A DNA stretch of 64,000 nt, taken from positions 1 through 64,000 of the forward strand of contig JAPPMC010000122.1 in assembly GCA_028819235.1 (NCBI GenBank), read 5' to 3'. Each line of letters starts with the position of its first letter. Position 1 is the stretch's first letter. Source of the stretch: Bryobacterales bacterium (GTDB lineage: Bacteria; Acidobacteriota; Terriglobia; Bryobacterales; UBA6623). The notes beneath the pieces were generated by a model that was not told where the DNA came from, ran no database searches, and worked only from the letters and a program-made list of their open reading frames with translations. Position numbers and translations under genes: made by a program. This document shows, in pieces, positions 37,029 to 45,588 of the stretch.

Positions 37029-37420
37029 CGGACTTCAGGAACAAGGGAGGCGTAGGAAAGACTCCGTTCATACTCCACGTTGCACGGATGCTCGCCGAAT
37101 TGGACCATATGGTTCTGGCTGTCGATCCTGACCCCTAGGCCAACCTCACAGCCAAATCCTTGGACGAAGGCAAGCTAATCGAACCTTGGGAAGGATCTCG
37201 ACAGGAAGCAACAATCCATCGATGCGTCCAGCTGCCATCGAAGTTCGGCGATATCCGAAGGCCCGTGTTCTGCAGGGGGTTCTCTGGGCTGTACCTCCTT
37301 CCGGGAGACCTTGCCCGTTCAGACTCTGAAGATTTGCTCTCCAGAGAATGGCCCGACTGTCTAGAATCTTGTTGCGACCAACAAGCATTTCCGCAGCAGC
37401 CTGAGCGAACTCGCGGATGA
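37020..37420 (+). pseudogene. ParA-family ATPase pseudogene
   Basis: A frame overlapping the end of the ATP-binding protein reads FRNKGGVGKT (deviant Walker A at 37043-37063), then MLAELDHMVLAVDPDP, where the universal glutamine codon is a TAG stop at 37136-37138 and ANLTAKSLDEG follows. Downstream in the same frame LYLLPGDLARSDSEDLLSREWP matches the later ParA region. The second Walker threonine is proline. No start codon is present. The frame ends at 37420 well short of a full ParA, so the gene is inactivated. Confidence 0.8.
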
Positions 37421-38130
37421 GGCTCGCAATCCGATCTTCTCTCTAGCGCCCGCGGATGGCGTTATGCGTGCCCATTCCATCGTCGCGAATGTCGCACACG
37501 CGGACTTCAATTAGATCGCGGAAGAGCTGTTGCGTCGGATGCGAACGAAGGGACTGCGGGCATGCCAGTACTCCCGGCCCGCCAACTCGCAGCGCACCAG
37601 CTGTGGCCCCGCACGCCTTGCCTCCGGCCGCAACTGGAACTGCACCCGGATCACATCCGCGCGTACAGCTTCCTTGCCGCCTTCCGGTTGCGCAGCTCGC
37701 TGTATGGCGAGATAACATCCAGAGCGAAGTCCGGCAGCTTGACCGCCTCCAACAACTTGTACGTCCCCCGCCACCGCAAATCGTGGTCCAGCAGCACGAT
37801 CACGTACGGGGCCACGCACTTGTCCACGCGCCGTCCCCGCCCACCGCTCGTTGGCCCACCCATCCGCGTAGGACAGGCACATATCGCCTTCCACCACCAG
37901 ACTTGGCCGGCGCTGAAAGTGCTTCTTTAGGTTTGCCGCGCAACTCCATGGTGGTGTTGGCCTGCAAGGGGCTCTCGGGCAAGGATTACCCCTCCGAATC
38001 GGGCACTGCAGACGTACGGGCACGATGCGTGACCGTGCCAGCTTGACCGCCATCGCCGGTGGGGCGTAGTGCTTCATGATGCCCTTGTCCACCATGCGAG
38101 GAAGGCGTGGCCCACGGCCCGGCACGGGGT
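37421..38130 (-). pseudogene. decayed minus-strand gene of unknown family
   Basis: No single frame is convincing, but on the minus strand protein-like segments appear in alternating frames: KHFQRRPSLVVEGDMCLSYA (frame of 37511-38125), YVIVLLDHDLRWRGTYKLLE and PDFALDVISPYSELRNRKAARKLYA (frame of 37651-37863), then QLVRCELAGREYWHARSPFVR back in the first frame. That pattern fits a gene broken by two or more frameshifts. I do not recognise the family. Confidence 0.4.
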
Positions 38131-38326
38131 CAAGATGTCACAGGCGCGAGAGTGTCCCCAAGCCGCGGGAGAGTCCTCGATCCGGCCGGTGCGGGGTACT
38201 CGAGCGGCGGCTGGCCTAGGCCAGTCACGGGCCAGCCCTCCCCATCTCTCACGCCTCGCTGAACGCTTGCTTCGGCTGCGGTGGCCGCTCCCTCGCTTGC
38301 ACCGGCGTGGGGTATTGTACGGAGGG

Positions 38327-40366
38327 ATGACGGGTCACTCGACGGGCACGAAATGGTCTTGGGCATTGGCCGCGGGCCTGTTCGCACTGACTGCATGCAA
38401 CAGCACCCGTGGCTCAGGATCTGCGGACGCCGCCTCCACAGCACAGGAGGCGATGATGTCCCACTTCATGGCGGAAGCGCGCCGAATCACGGACCGGGCC
38501 GTTGCTGAGACTTCGACGGAGGAAGCCTGGGACGCCGTTCGGGATCGGCGATTGGCGGAGCTTCGGGAAATGCTGGGCTTGGGCTCCCACCTCTCCCGGA
38601 CGCCCCTGAATCCGCAGGTGAGGGGTCGAATAGAGCGGGCCGGCTACGCAGTGGAGAGGATTTCGTTCGAGAGCCTGCCAAAGGTCTACGTAACGGCAAA
38701 CCTTTACCTGCCCTCTGCTGGGGAGGGCCCTGTCCCTGCCGTCATCTACGTCTGCGGCCACGCTTACTCTCCGCATGGCGCCAAGACGTCCTACCAGCGC
38801 CACGGGCACACCTTGGCCAAGCACGGCTACGCGGCTCTAGTCATCGACCCGCTGCAGATTGCCGAGACCGCCGCTCTGCACCATGGCGTGTACAACCAGG
38901 AGATGTACGAGTGGTACACCCGCGCGTACAGCCCGGCAGGGTTGGAGGTCTGGAACGTGATTCGGGCGCTGGACTACCTCGAGACGCGCCCTGAGGTCGA
39001 CAGCCAGCGCTTTGCGATCACGGGCAGGTCTGGCGGGGCCGCGATGAGCTGGTTCTCGGCCGCTGTCGAGCCCCGGATCAAGGCGGCGATCCCGATCATG
39101 GGCATCGCCACCTACGCCGCTGCTGTAGCGAACGACACGCAGCGGCTGCACTGCGATTGCATGTTCCCAGTCAACTTCCGCATGCAGGACCTGATCCATC
39201 TCGGGGCGCTCATCTCGCCAAGGCCGCTATTCACGGCACATGGCCGAACGGACCGGTTATTCCCGGTCGAGGGGTACGAGGAGTTCTCGTCGGCCATGGG
39301 TGCGCTCTACACATCGCAAGGGATGCCCGACCGGTTTCGGAATCTGGAGGTTGACAGCGGCCACGAAGACTCGGACCTGTTGCGGGCCGAGGCGGTGAAG
39401 TGGCTGGACCGCTGGATCCTGCGGCGTGAGCCCCGCGAGATCGACACGGCATTCGACCCGATCGACGCGGCAGAACTCTCCGTGTTCGAGGGCAGTCCAC
39501 CCGCCGACGCCCGAAACCACTTCGCGCACGAGTTCTTCATACCGGACCCCGCGCCGACCCGGTGGGCAGGGCCCGAAGATTGGGAGGCTAGGCGCGCGGA
39601 AGTACTCACGGCACTGCGCGGCCAAGTCTTCCCGACGATTCCTGAGAGCATCCCGGCCCCCGAGACGTTCCCCGGCTCGCTCGAGCCGCCGCAAGGGTTC
39701 GAGGCGCTGGCCTTCCGTTATCCGGGTGATGTGCCGGTCGAGGCAGTGTTGAGGGTCCCCGAGTCGCCGGATGGGCCGGCTCTGTTGCACATCGCGGCTC
39801 CCGGGGAGGGGCCCGTGGCAGCTGCACAGCTATTGCGAAACATGCGAAGGTTCGGCTCGAACCCGGTCATGATCGTGTTCCCGCCGGGGACGGGTCTGGC
39901 GACTTGGCCCAAGTCGGTCTGGAAGTCCCTGCTGCGCAATGCGATGCACGCTGGGCGCACGGTGGACACTGTTCGCATTGCCGCCGTGCTTGCCGCGGCT
40001 CAGGTCTTGCGAGAGCGGGCCGGGCACCGGCCCGTCGCTGTCAGCGGGGTCGGCCCGGCCGCCGGATGGGCGCTCTACGCGGCCGTGCTCGACTCCGAAA
40101 TATCCCACGCCATCTTGGCCCGCGCGCCGGCCGCGCACTTTGACGGGCCGGTCGTCTTGGGTGCCATGCGCCACGCGGACTTTCCGGGGATCGCCGCGTT
40201 GCTGGCCCCCCGCCGCCTCACCTTCTACGGGCGGATGCCAGAGGCATTCGAGGCGACGAGAGACGTGTACGAAGGCTTGGGAGTCGGCGACAGTCTGGCC
40301 GTTTCGATGAGCATCGGCGCTGCTCTCAATGGCCGGCTTGGTCACGGTTTCTCGCTGGGCTTGTGA
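38327..40366 (+). CDS. exported two-domain alpha/beta hydrolase (acetylxylan-esterase-like)
   Basis: About 679 residues. A lipoprotein-like leader (WALAAGLFALTAC) is followed by a first alpha/beta-hydrolase domain: PAVIYVCGHAYSPHG, LVIDPLQIAET, and the nucleophile elbow FAITGRSGGAAMSW (G-x-S-G-G) near residue 240. LFTAHGRTDRLFP and VDSGHEDSD supply acid and histidine. The second half (about residues 400-679) resembles another hydrolase domain whose elbow reads VSGVGPAAGWA without a serine, so it is probably inactive. Carbohydrate esterase is the likeliest activity. The ATG has GGAGGG only one base upstream, an oddly tight spacing shared by the pseudogene copy at 34985. Confidence 0.85.
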   Translation: MTGHSTGTKWSWALAAGLFALTACNSTRGSGSADAASTAQEAMMSHFMAEARRITDRAVAETSTEEAWDAVRDRRLAELREMLGLGSHLSRTPLNPQVRGRIERAGYAVERISFESLPKVYVTANLYLPSAGEGPVPAVIYVCGHAYSPHGAKTSYQRHGHTLAKHGYAALVIDPLQIAETAALHHGVYNQEMYEWYTRAYSPAGLEVWNVIRALDYLETRPEVDSQRFAITGRSGGAAMSWFSAAVEPRIKAAIPIMGIATYAAAVANDTQRLHCDCMFPVNFRMQDLIHLGALISPRPLFTAHGRTDRLFPVEGYEEFSSAMGALYTSQGMPDRFRNLEVDSGHEDSDLLRAEAVKWLDRWILRREPREIDTAFDPIDAAELSVFEGSPPADARNHFAHEFFIPDPAPTRWAGPEDWEARRAEVLTALRGQVFPTIPESIPAPETFPGSLEPPQGFEALAFRYPGDVPVEAVLRVPESPDGPALLHIAAPGEGPVAAAQLLRNMRRFGSNPVMIVFPPGTGLATWPKSVWKSLLRNAMHAGRTVDTVRIAAVLAAAQVLRERAGHRPVAVSGVGPAAGWALYAAVLDSEISHAILARAPAAHFDGPVVLGAMRHADFPGIAALLAPRRLTFYGRMPEAFEATRDVYEGLGVGDSLAVSMSIGAALNGRLGHGFSLGL

Positions 40367-40426
40367 CGGCTCCGTCGGGCGGTCCGACTCTGCCGCCCAC
40401 TCGCGCGTCGTGTCGGAGGGGCTGGG

Positions 40427-41926
40427 CTAGCGGCTGCCGTCAGCTGAGCGGATTCGGCGCAACAGGCGGGTCATCGACGCCACCCGGTCCGGTTCCGATG
40501 TGAATCGATTGCGGCGTTCCCCGAGGTCGTCACGGAGGTTGTACAGCTGGCCGTAAGGAATGCTCCGGTCGGTCTCGAAGGGGTGCCAGACACCGTCGAC
40601 GACACTGCGGCCGCCGCCGCCTTGGAACAGCAACAGCTTCCAGTCTCCCTGACGGATGCCGTAGCCGCCGAAGTAACCGTTGTGCACTAGGGACTCCCGC
40701 ATCGGGCCTGTCGACTCTTGGTCGAGCAACGGCCCGAGGAAACTGAAGCTGTCGGGCCCGGCGCCGGGCGGCAGTTCGCGGCCCAGAAGGTCCGCCAGCG
40801 TTGCCAGCGTGTCCGTTAGGGCTATCAGCGCGTCGGACTGCGACCCGGCCATGATCCGGCCCGGCCAGCGCGCCAAGAGCGGGACCCTTTGGCCTCCCTC
40901 GTAGGCTTCGGTCTTCTGCCCGCGTAGCGGGCCGTTCACCAGATGGCCGGACAGATCGCGCCGGACCGCGCCGTTGTCGCTCGAGAAGAGGACGAGCGTG
41001 TCGTCCGAGAGGCCAAGCTCATCGAGCGTGTCCAGAATGCGGCCGACCGACCAGTCCAGTTCGAGCACGAAGTCACCGTACGGGCCGATGCCGCTTGAGC
41101 CGAGGAAGCGCTCGTTGGGAGCAATCGGACCGTGGGTATCGCGATGGGCGAAGTAGAGGAAGAATGGCCGGTCCGCTTGCTCCCGGATCCAGCGTTCGGC
41201 CTCTTCCGTCAGCTTGACGGCCAGCTGCCGATGGTCATAGAGGGCCCCCAGACCCCCGGAGAAGAAGTGCCGCGGCGGAAAACCGAAGCGTTGGAGGTAC
41301 GACACGCGCCCGATCCAGCGCTGGTCCCTGTGCAGCCGCAGCGGGGAATCCGGCGAGAGGCCTACGACTCGATGGTTCTCGATCAGGACATGCGGCTGCT
41401 GGCCCACGTGGGGTATGCCGAAGTAATAGTCGAATCCCACCTCAAGCGGCCCGGGCGAGATCTCGCCGTTGTAGTCCACGCCCGCATCCGACCAGTTGGC
41501 GGAGCCTGGGCGACCGTAGCCCAAGTGCCACTTGCCCACGATTCCGGTCCGGTAGCCCTCGTCCTTGAGGAGCATCGGCAGAGTGTACCGACCCTCCTCG
41601 ATCAGCAGCGGGTCGTCCGACCATACGTTGGATGTTCCTGCCCAGGTGCGCCAGCTGTAGCGGCCCGTCATCAGGCCGTACCGAGTCGGAGTGCACACGG
41701 GATGCGGGGAGTGGGCGTCGGTGAACAGCTTGCCCTCCCACGCCAAGCGGTCGATGTTGGGGGTCTCGTAGCGATCGGCGCCGTAGGCGCTCAAGTCCCC
41801 GTAGCCCAGATCGTCAGCAAGGATCAGGACGATGTTGGCGGGTCGCTGACCAGACAGCACAGCTGGTGCACTCAAGCCCACCAACAGCGCTGCCAACGAC
41901 CAGCGCGCACGTCGCGCGGTTCGCAT
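40427..41926 (-). CDS. sulfatase (arylsulfatase A-like), exported
   Basis: 499 residues. Signal peptide with basic start and hydrophobic core (WSLAALLVGLSAPAVLSG), then PANIVLILADDLGYGDLS with the metal-binding Asp pair. The modification site is CTPTRYGLMTGRYSWR (C-x-P-T-R, a threonine variant of the common C-x-P-S-R). GIVGKWHLGY, FAHRDTHGP and LFSSDNGAVR follow. The length and motif order match arylsulfatase A-type enzymes acting on sulfated glycans. It is convergent with the hydrolase gene, 60 bases away. Confidence 0.94.
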   Translation of the reverse strand: MRTARRARWSLAALLVGLSAPAVLSGQRPANIVLILADDLGYGDLSAYGADRYETPNIDRLAWEGKLFTDAHSPHPVCTPTRYGLMTGRYSWRTWAGTSNVWSDDPLLIEEGRYTLPMLLKDEGYRTGIVGKWHLGYGRPGSANWSDAGVDYNGEISPGPLEVGFDYYFGIPHVGQQPHVLIENHRVVGLSPDSPLRLHRDQRWIGRVSYLQRFGFPPRHFFSGGLGALYDHRQLAVKLTEEAERWIREQADRPFFLYFAHRDTHGPIAPNERFLGSSGIGPYGDFVLELDWSVGRILDTLDELGLSDDTLVLFSSDNGAVRRDLSGHLVNGPLRGQKTEAYEGGQRVPLLARWPGRIMAGSQSDALIALTDTLATLADLLGRELPPGAGPDSFSFLGPLLDQESTGPMRESLVHNGYFGGYGIRQGDWKLLLFQGGGGRSVVDGVWHPFETDRSIPYGQLYNLRDDLGERRNRFTSEPDRVASMTRLLRRIRSADGSR

Positions 41927-42028
41927 CAGGCGGTCCCCTTAGAGTCATGGGAACTGGGCGGAACAGCTCCCGCTTTGGCCCAGCGCCGCGCTTCGCCCGT
42001 CCTCGTACGCCGGCGGGCGCGCTTCAGA

Positions 42029-42105
42029 TGGTGGGCACGCCCAGACTCGAACTGGGGACCTCCTGCGTGTGAAGCAGGCGCTCTAACCGACTGAGCTACG
42101 TGCCC
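42029..42105 (-). tRNA. tRNA-Val (anticodon CAC)
   Basis: On the minus strand, acceptor GGGCACG pairs with CGTGCCC, the D arm is GCTCAGTCGGTTAGAGC, and anticodon stem CCTGC/GCAGG has loop TTCACAC giving CAC. The T arm contains CAGTTCGAGTCTG. CCA is encoded at the 3' end (42031-42029). 77 bases. Confidence 0.95.
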
Positions 42106-42231
42106 GCCTGGAGCTCCAACTTGCCCGGCCGCCACGGGCGCGAATCTTGGAACTGGCCCCGGCCACCCCACGATTGTACAGTCACGCGACCGTCCCGACC
42201 GGCCATGTGCCGTGCCGCGCAATGGCCGCTG

Positions 42232-43683
42232 CTAGTAGCCGAGATAAACGGTCTTGAAGTCAGTGTAGAAGTCCAGGGCGACCGGCCCCTGCTCCTTGGG
42301 CCCGAAGCTGGACTCCTTCGATCCTCCGAAGGGGAGCTGGTACTCCACACCTGCGCTCGGAAGGTTGACCGTGATCAGCCCCGCCTCGATGCCGTTGATG
42401 TACTCGAAGATGCGCGAGACATCGCGGGTCTGGATCGAAGCCGACAGGCCGAATTCAGTCTTGTTGGCGATGCGCATGCAGTCGTCGAAGTCTGACGCGC
42501 GCATCACCCCTAGCACCGGCCCGAACACCTCTTCTTGTGCAATCCGCATGTCCTCGGTCACGCCGCTGAACACCGTGGGCTCGAAGAAGTAGCCTTTGGC
42601 CAGCGATCCCTCGGTCAACACGCGTCCACCGCATTCCAGTCTGGCCCCCTCACGCTCGGCCAACCGGCAGTATCGGTCGTTGGTGTCCAGCTGCGGTTGG
42701 TCGATGGCCGGGCCGACGTCCACTCCGGGTTCCAGCCCGTTTCCGACGCGCAGGGCCTTCGTTGCGGCGACGACCCGCTCTAGGAACTCGTCGTGGACGG
42801 GGTCTTCGACGATGACCCTGCTGGTTGCGGTGCACTTCTGCCCAGTCGAGAACATCGCCGCGTTGACCGTGTTCGCTACTGCCTTGTCCAGATCGGCGTC
42901 CGCCAGCACGATTGTGGGGTTCTTACCCCCCATTTCGAGCTGGATGCGCATGCGCCTTGCGGACGCCTTTGCGTGAATTGTCTTTCCCACGGGGACCGAA
43001 CCGGTGAACGAGATGGCCTTGACGGGATCGGCTTCCACCATCGCGTCGCCGACCTCTGAGCCGGCGCCGCAGATGAGGTTGACTACCCCTCGTGGGATCC
43101 CGGCGTTGTGGCAGGCTTCGGCGAGCCTCCAGCCACACAGCGGTGCTGCCGTCGCGGGCTTTACCAGGACAGTGTTGCCCGCTACCAGTGCCGGCGCCAG
43201 CTTCCAGGCGGGGATAGCACTGGGAAAGTTCCAAGGGTTGATCTGGGCCACCACGCCGAGCGGACGGCGTACGGCGTACATGAAGACCCGGTCGCGCTCC
43301 GAGGGAACCTGAATTCCCGGGATCCGGGATGCCTCCCCTGCGAAGTAACGGAAGATGTTGACGGAGCGCATCGTCTCGCCCTTCGCCTCCGGCAGGGTCT
43401 TGCCCTCCTCGCGGGTCATTTCCCGTGCGAGCTCGTCCAAATTGCGTTCCAAGATGTCGGCGACCTTGTAGAGGTAGGCGCCGCGGGCAGGGGAGGCCAG
43501 CGCTGCCCACGCTGGGAACGCCCTTCGGGCCGCCTCGGCGGCGGAATCGACATCCGCCCTGCTGGCCTTATGGAAGACTCCTACGCAGTCGTCCGAATCG
43601 GCTGGATTGATGTTCCGGAACTGGCGGTCGGTGGAGATCCACTCACCGTCGATGTAGTTCGGGTAGGAATTGGACTTGCTCAT
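42232..43683 (-). CDS. NAD(P)-dependent aldehyde dehydrogenase (2-oxoglutarate-semialdehyde-dehydrogenase-like)
   Basis: 483 residues, full-length ALDH. Motifs in order: NYIDGEWI, INPWNFPSAIPAWKLAPAL, VLVKPAT (cofactor lysine), the glycine motif ISFTGSVPVGK, the general base in LEMGGKNPT, and the nucleophile in STGQKCTATSR near residue 285. EEVFGPVLGVM follows. The LPSAGVEYQLPFGGSKESS segment is typical of 2-oxoglutarate semialdehyde and related sugar-acid pathway ALDHs, so oxidation of a semialdehyde to a dicarboxylate is likely, but the substrate is not certain. It is encoded alone, downstream of a short unassigned gap. Confidence 0.92.
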   Translation of the reverse strand: MSKSNSYPNYIDGEWISTDRQFRNINPADSDDCVGVFHKASRADVDSAAEAARRAFPAWAALASPARGAYLYKVADILERNLDELAREMTREEGKTLPEAKGETMRSVNIFRYFAGEASRIPGIQVPSERDRVFMYAVRRPLGVVAQINPWNFPSAIPAWKLAPALVAGNTVLVKPATAAPLCGWRLAEACHNAGIPRGVVNLICGAGSEVGDAMVEADPVKAISFTGSVPVGKTIHAKASARRMRIQLEMGGKNPTIVLADADLDKAVANTVNAAMFSTGQKCTATSRVIVEDPVHDEFLERVVAATKALRVGNGLEPGVDVGPAIDQPQLDTNDRYCRLAEREGARLECGGRVLTEGSLAKGYFFEPTVFSGVTEDMRIAQEEVFGPVLGVMRASDFDDCMRIANKTEFGLSASIQTRDVSRIFEYINGIEAGLITVNLPSAGVEYQLPFGGSKESSFGPKEQGPVALDFYTDFKTVYLGY

Positions 43684-43925
43684 GTGGGGGTCAGCCTGTC
43701 GGATTGCCGGAACTCTCGGGCCGTCAGGAATCGCGAAGCTCCATCATCGCACGCGATGCGCTCGCCGCCTCCTGGATGGCGGCGAGGACCGAAGGTGCAG
43801 ACCGGTTGTCGCCGACCTATCGACGGTCGCGGTCGGCGATTCTTCGCCACCGCATTGCGGGAGCCCCAATGCAGATGGAAAGCCGGGACTGGCATTGAGG
43901 GCGTGCGCGTCTGTGGAGCGGCCGC

Positions 43926-44231
43926 TTAGGCCCGTCGTCGCCGATCAGCGAGGAATGCATCGCGGCTCGACTCCGACTCGAAGAAGAAGGTCGTTCCCGC
44001 AATGTTGGCCCTGACGGCATCGTTTGGATCGACGTAAGTGCCGGTGTGCGGATCCCGTTCTAGGCGGCCCGGGGGCGCCTTCTTCGACGAGTTGCCACCC
44101 TCCGAACCACTATTGGGCTTGGCGGCCGGCCCGGCCATCTTCCGCGCCATCAGCCGCGTGATCTCCCGGATCAGGTTGCGGACAAGCGCAAGGCCAATCA
44201 CGCCAAGGACCAAGAACAGGAGGTTTCGCAC
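43926..44231 (-). CDS. small single-pass membrane protein, unknown function
   Basis: About 101 residues. From the GTG at 44231 the protein opens with one membrane helix (RNLLFLVLGVIGLALVRNLI), then a basic stretch, a Ser/Gly/Lys linker and a C-terminal domain reading RLERDPHTGTYVDPNDAV and TTFFFESESSRDAFLA. The C-terminal part resembles short YHS-like domains, where FFF and a late Asp-Ala-Phe are common. GTG 44231 is preferred: AGGGGA lies a few bases upstream, while the alternative GTG at 44255 lies inside a strong hairpin. Function unknown. Confidence 0.65.
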   Translation of the reverse strand: MRNLLFLVLGVIGLALVRNLIREITRLMARKMAGPAAKPNSGSEGGNSSKKAPPGRLERDPHTGTYVDPNDAVRANIAGTTFFFESESSRDAFLADRRRRA

Positions 44232-44245
44232 AGGATCCCCTTGCC

Positions 44246-44283
44246 ATAGCGGCACGGCACCTACCCCGGCACCGTGCCGCTAT
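44246..44283 (-). terminator. strong inverted repeat between the TPR gene and the small membrane protein gene
   Basis: ATAGCGGCACGG at 44246-44257 is a perfect 12-base complement of CCGTGCCGCTAT at 44272-44283, with a 14-base loop. On the minus strand it lies 46 bases after the TPR gene stop and about 15 before the next start. It has no T-run, so it could be a Rho-assisted terminator, a processing hairpin or a control element for the next gene. Confidence 0.55.
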
Positions 44284-44328
44284 TATTCTTCGAATCTCTT
44301 GCCGGGCTCCAAGACCCGGCTGGCACGC

Positions 44329-45465
44329 CTACTTCCTGCTGCTCCTGCGCCTCTTGGGCTGCTCGAACGTCGTCTCAAGCGTGCCGCTCAAGCTCTGAAC
44401 CATCGCTTGGGCACTGGCAGCGTACGGACCCTGAGGGTCGAGATCGAGGTACTTCTGGTATGCCTCGACTGTCCCGGGTGCCGGAACGACTGTGCCGTCC
44501 TCCTTCATCTGGGCGGTACCGACCAGCACGGTCGCAAGCTGGTAGTACGCGTTGGCGAAGTCGGGCTGGACCTCGGTCGCCTTCGTGAAGGCGCTGATGG
44601 CGCCTTCCGTGTTGCCCGTGTTGACCATCGTGGCGCCTAGGTTGAAGTAGTACGTGCCGGCGTTCTCGGGAGCCAGCTGCGCAGCGGTTTCCAGCTCCGC
44701 GGCCCCCTCTTCGACTCTCTGGAGCCGGATCAAGAGCAGGCCCAAGTTGTTGTGGTACGCCGGGTCGGGCTCGATCGAGATCGCCCTGCGGTACGCGGCG
44801 ATGGCTTCCTCGCCGACCGCCTCACGCGCGTCGCCAACCTTCGTGGTGACCATACCGCTGAGGGCCTCCGCCAGATTCCCCCAAATGACGTGCTGCTCCG
44901 GATCGATCTCCGCCGCCATCTTGAACTGCTGGACGGCGACGTCAAAGTCCTTCAGCCGCTTGGCCTCCATGGCCGCGTTGAAGGCCTCATTCAGCTTCTT
45001 GTTCTTGCTGATCTGCTGCTCTCGGGCCTTAAGCTGCCTCTCGTACTCCTTGCGCTGGGCGTCGGACATTCCGGCCAGCTGCTCCTTAGTCGGGCCTCCA
45101 GCCGCTTGGTTCGCCGCCGCCTCGCGCTGGATTTCCCGGAGGTCGAAGTCCAAAGGCTTGTCGTCGCCGAGCTTGAGGGGATATCCATTGACGTTGTATA
45201 CCTGCTTGCCGTCGATCTCAAGCCTGACGTTGTAGTTTCCCAAGGGCAGTCCGGCGTGGAAGTAGTTCCCACGCTTGTTGGTCTTGACCTTGTAGTTGCC
45301 GCGTACGCCGATACGCTCGATGTACACCATCGCATCGCGTAGTCCTTCGCCACTATGGTCGATGACCTTGCCCCGAAGGGAGCCGGTCTGAGCCATGGCG
45401 CTGGTTGCGAGCAGCGTCAGGACGAGGGCTGCGTAGATGCAGGTGCGCAGTCTGGTGCTTGTCAT
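44329..45465 (-). CDS. exported TPR protein with carboxypeptidase-regulatory-like domain
   Basis: 378 residues. Signal peptide (LVLTLLATSAMAQ), then a carboxypeptidase-regulatory-like beta-sandwich (GSLRGKVIDHSGEGLRDAMV to about residue 110), a charged coiled-coil stretch (AQRKEYERQLKAREQQISK), and several tetratricopeptide repeats (FDVAVQQFKMAAEIDPEQH, AIAAYRRAISIEPDPAYHNNLG, GAAELETAAQLAPENAGTYYNLG-like). The C-terminus is basic (KRRRSSRK). This layout is common in Acidobacteria. The role is presumably periplasmic scaffolding; partners are unknown. A hairpin follows the gene. Confidence 0.88.
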   Translation of the reverse strand: MTSTRLRTCIYAALVLTLLATSAMAQTGSLRGKVIDHSGEGLRDAMVYIERIGVRGNYKVKTNKRGNYFHAGLPLGNYNVRLEIDGKQVYNVNGYPLKLGDDKPLDFDLREIQREAAANQAAGGPTKEQLAGMSDAQRKEYERQLKAREQQISKNKKLNEAFNAAMEAKRLKDFDVAVQQFKMAAEIDPEQHVIWGNLAEALSGMVTTKVGDAREAVGEEAIAAYRRAISIEPDPAYHNNLGLLLIRLQRVEEGAAELETAAQLAPENAGTYYFNLGATMVNTGNTEGAISAFTKATEVQPDFANAYYQLATVLVGTAQMKEDGTVVPAPGTVEAYQKYLDLDPQGPYAASAQAMVQSLSGTLETTFEQPKRRRSSRK

Positions 45466-45588
45466 GGTATGTCGCTCCTGTGCTGGGTGGCTGCTAAGCC
45501 GAGATCTATGATTAGCCTACAGCATTGCGCGGTATGGAGGGGTCAGATTGCAGCAGCGGAAGGAACCGCATCCCCGGAATCCGGTCCC

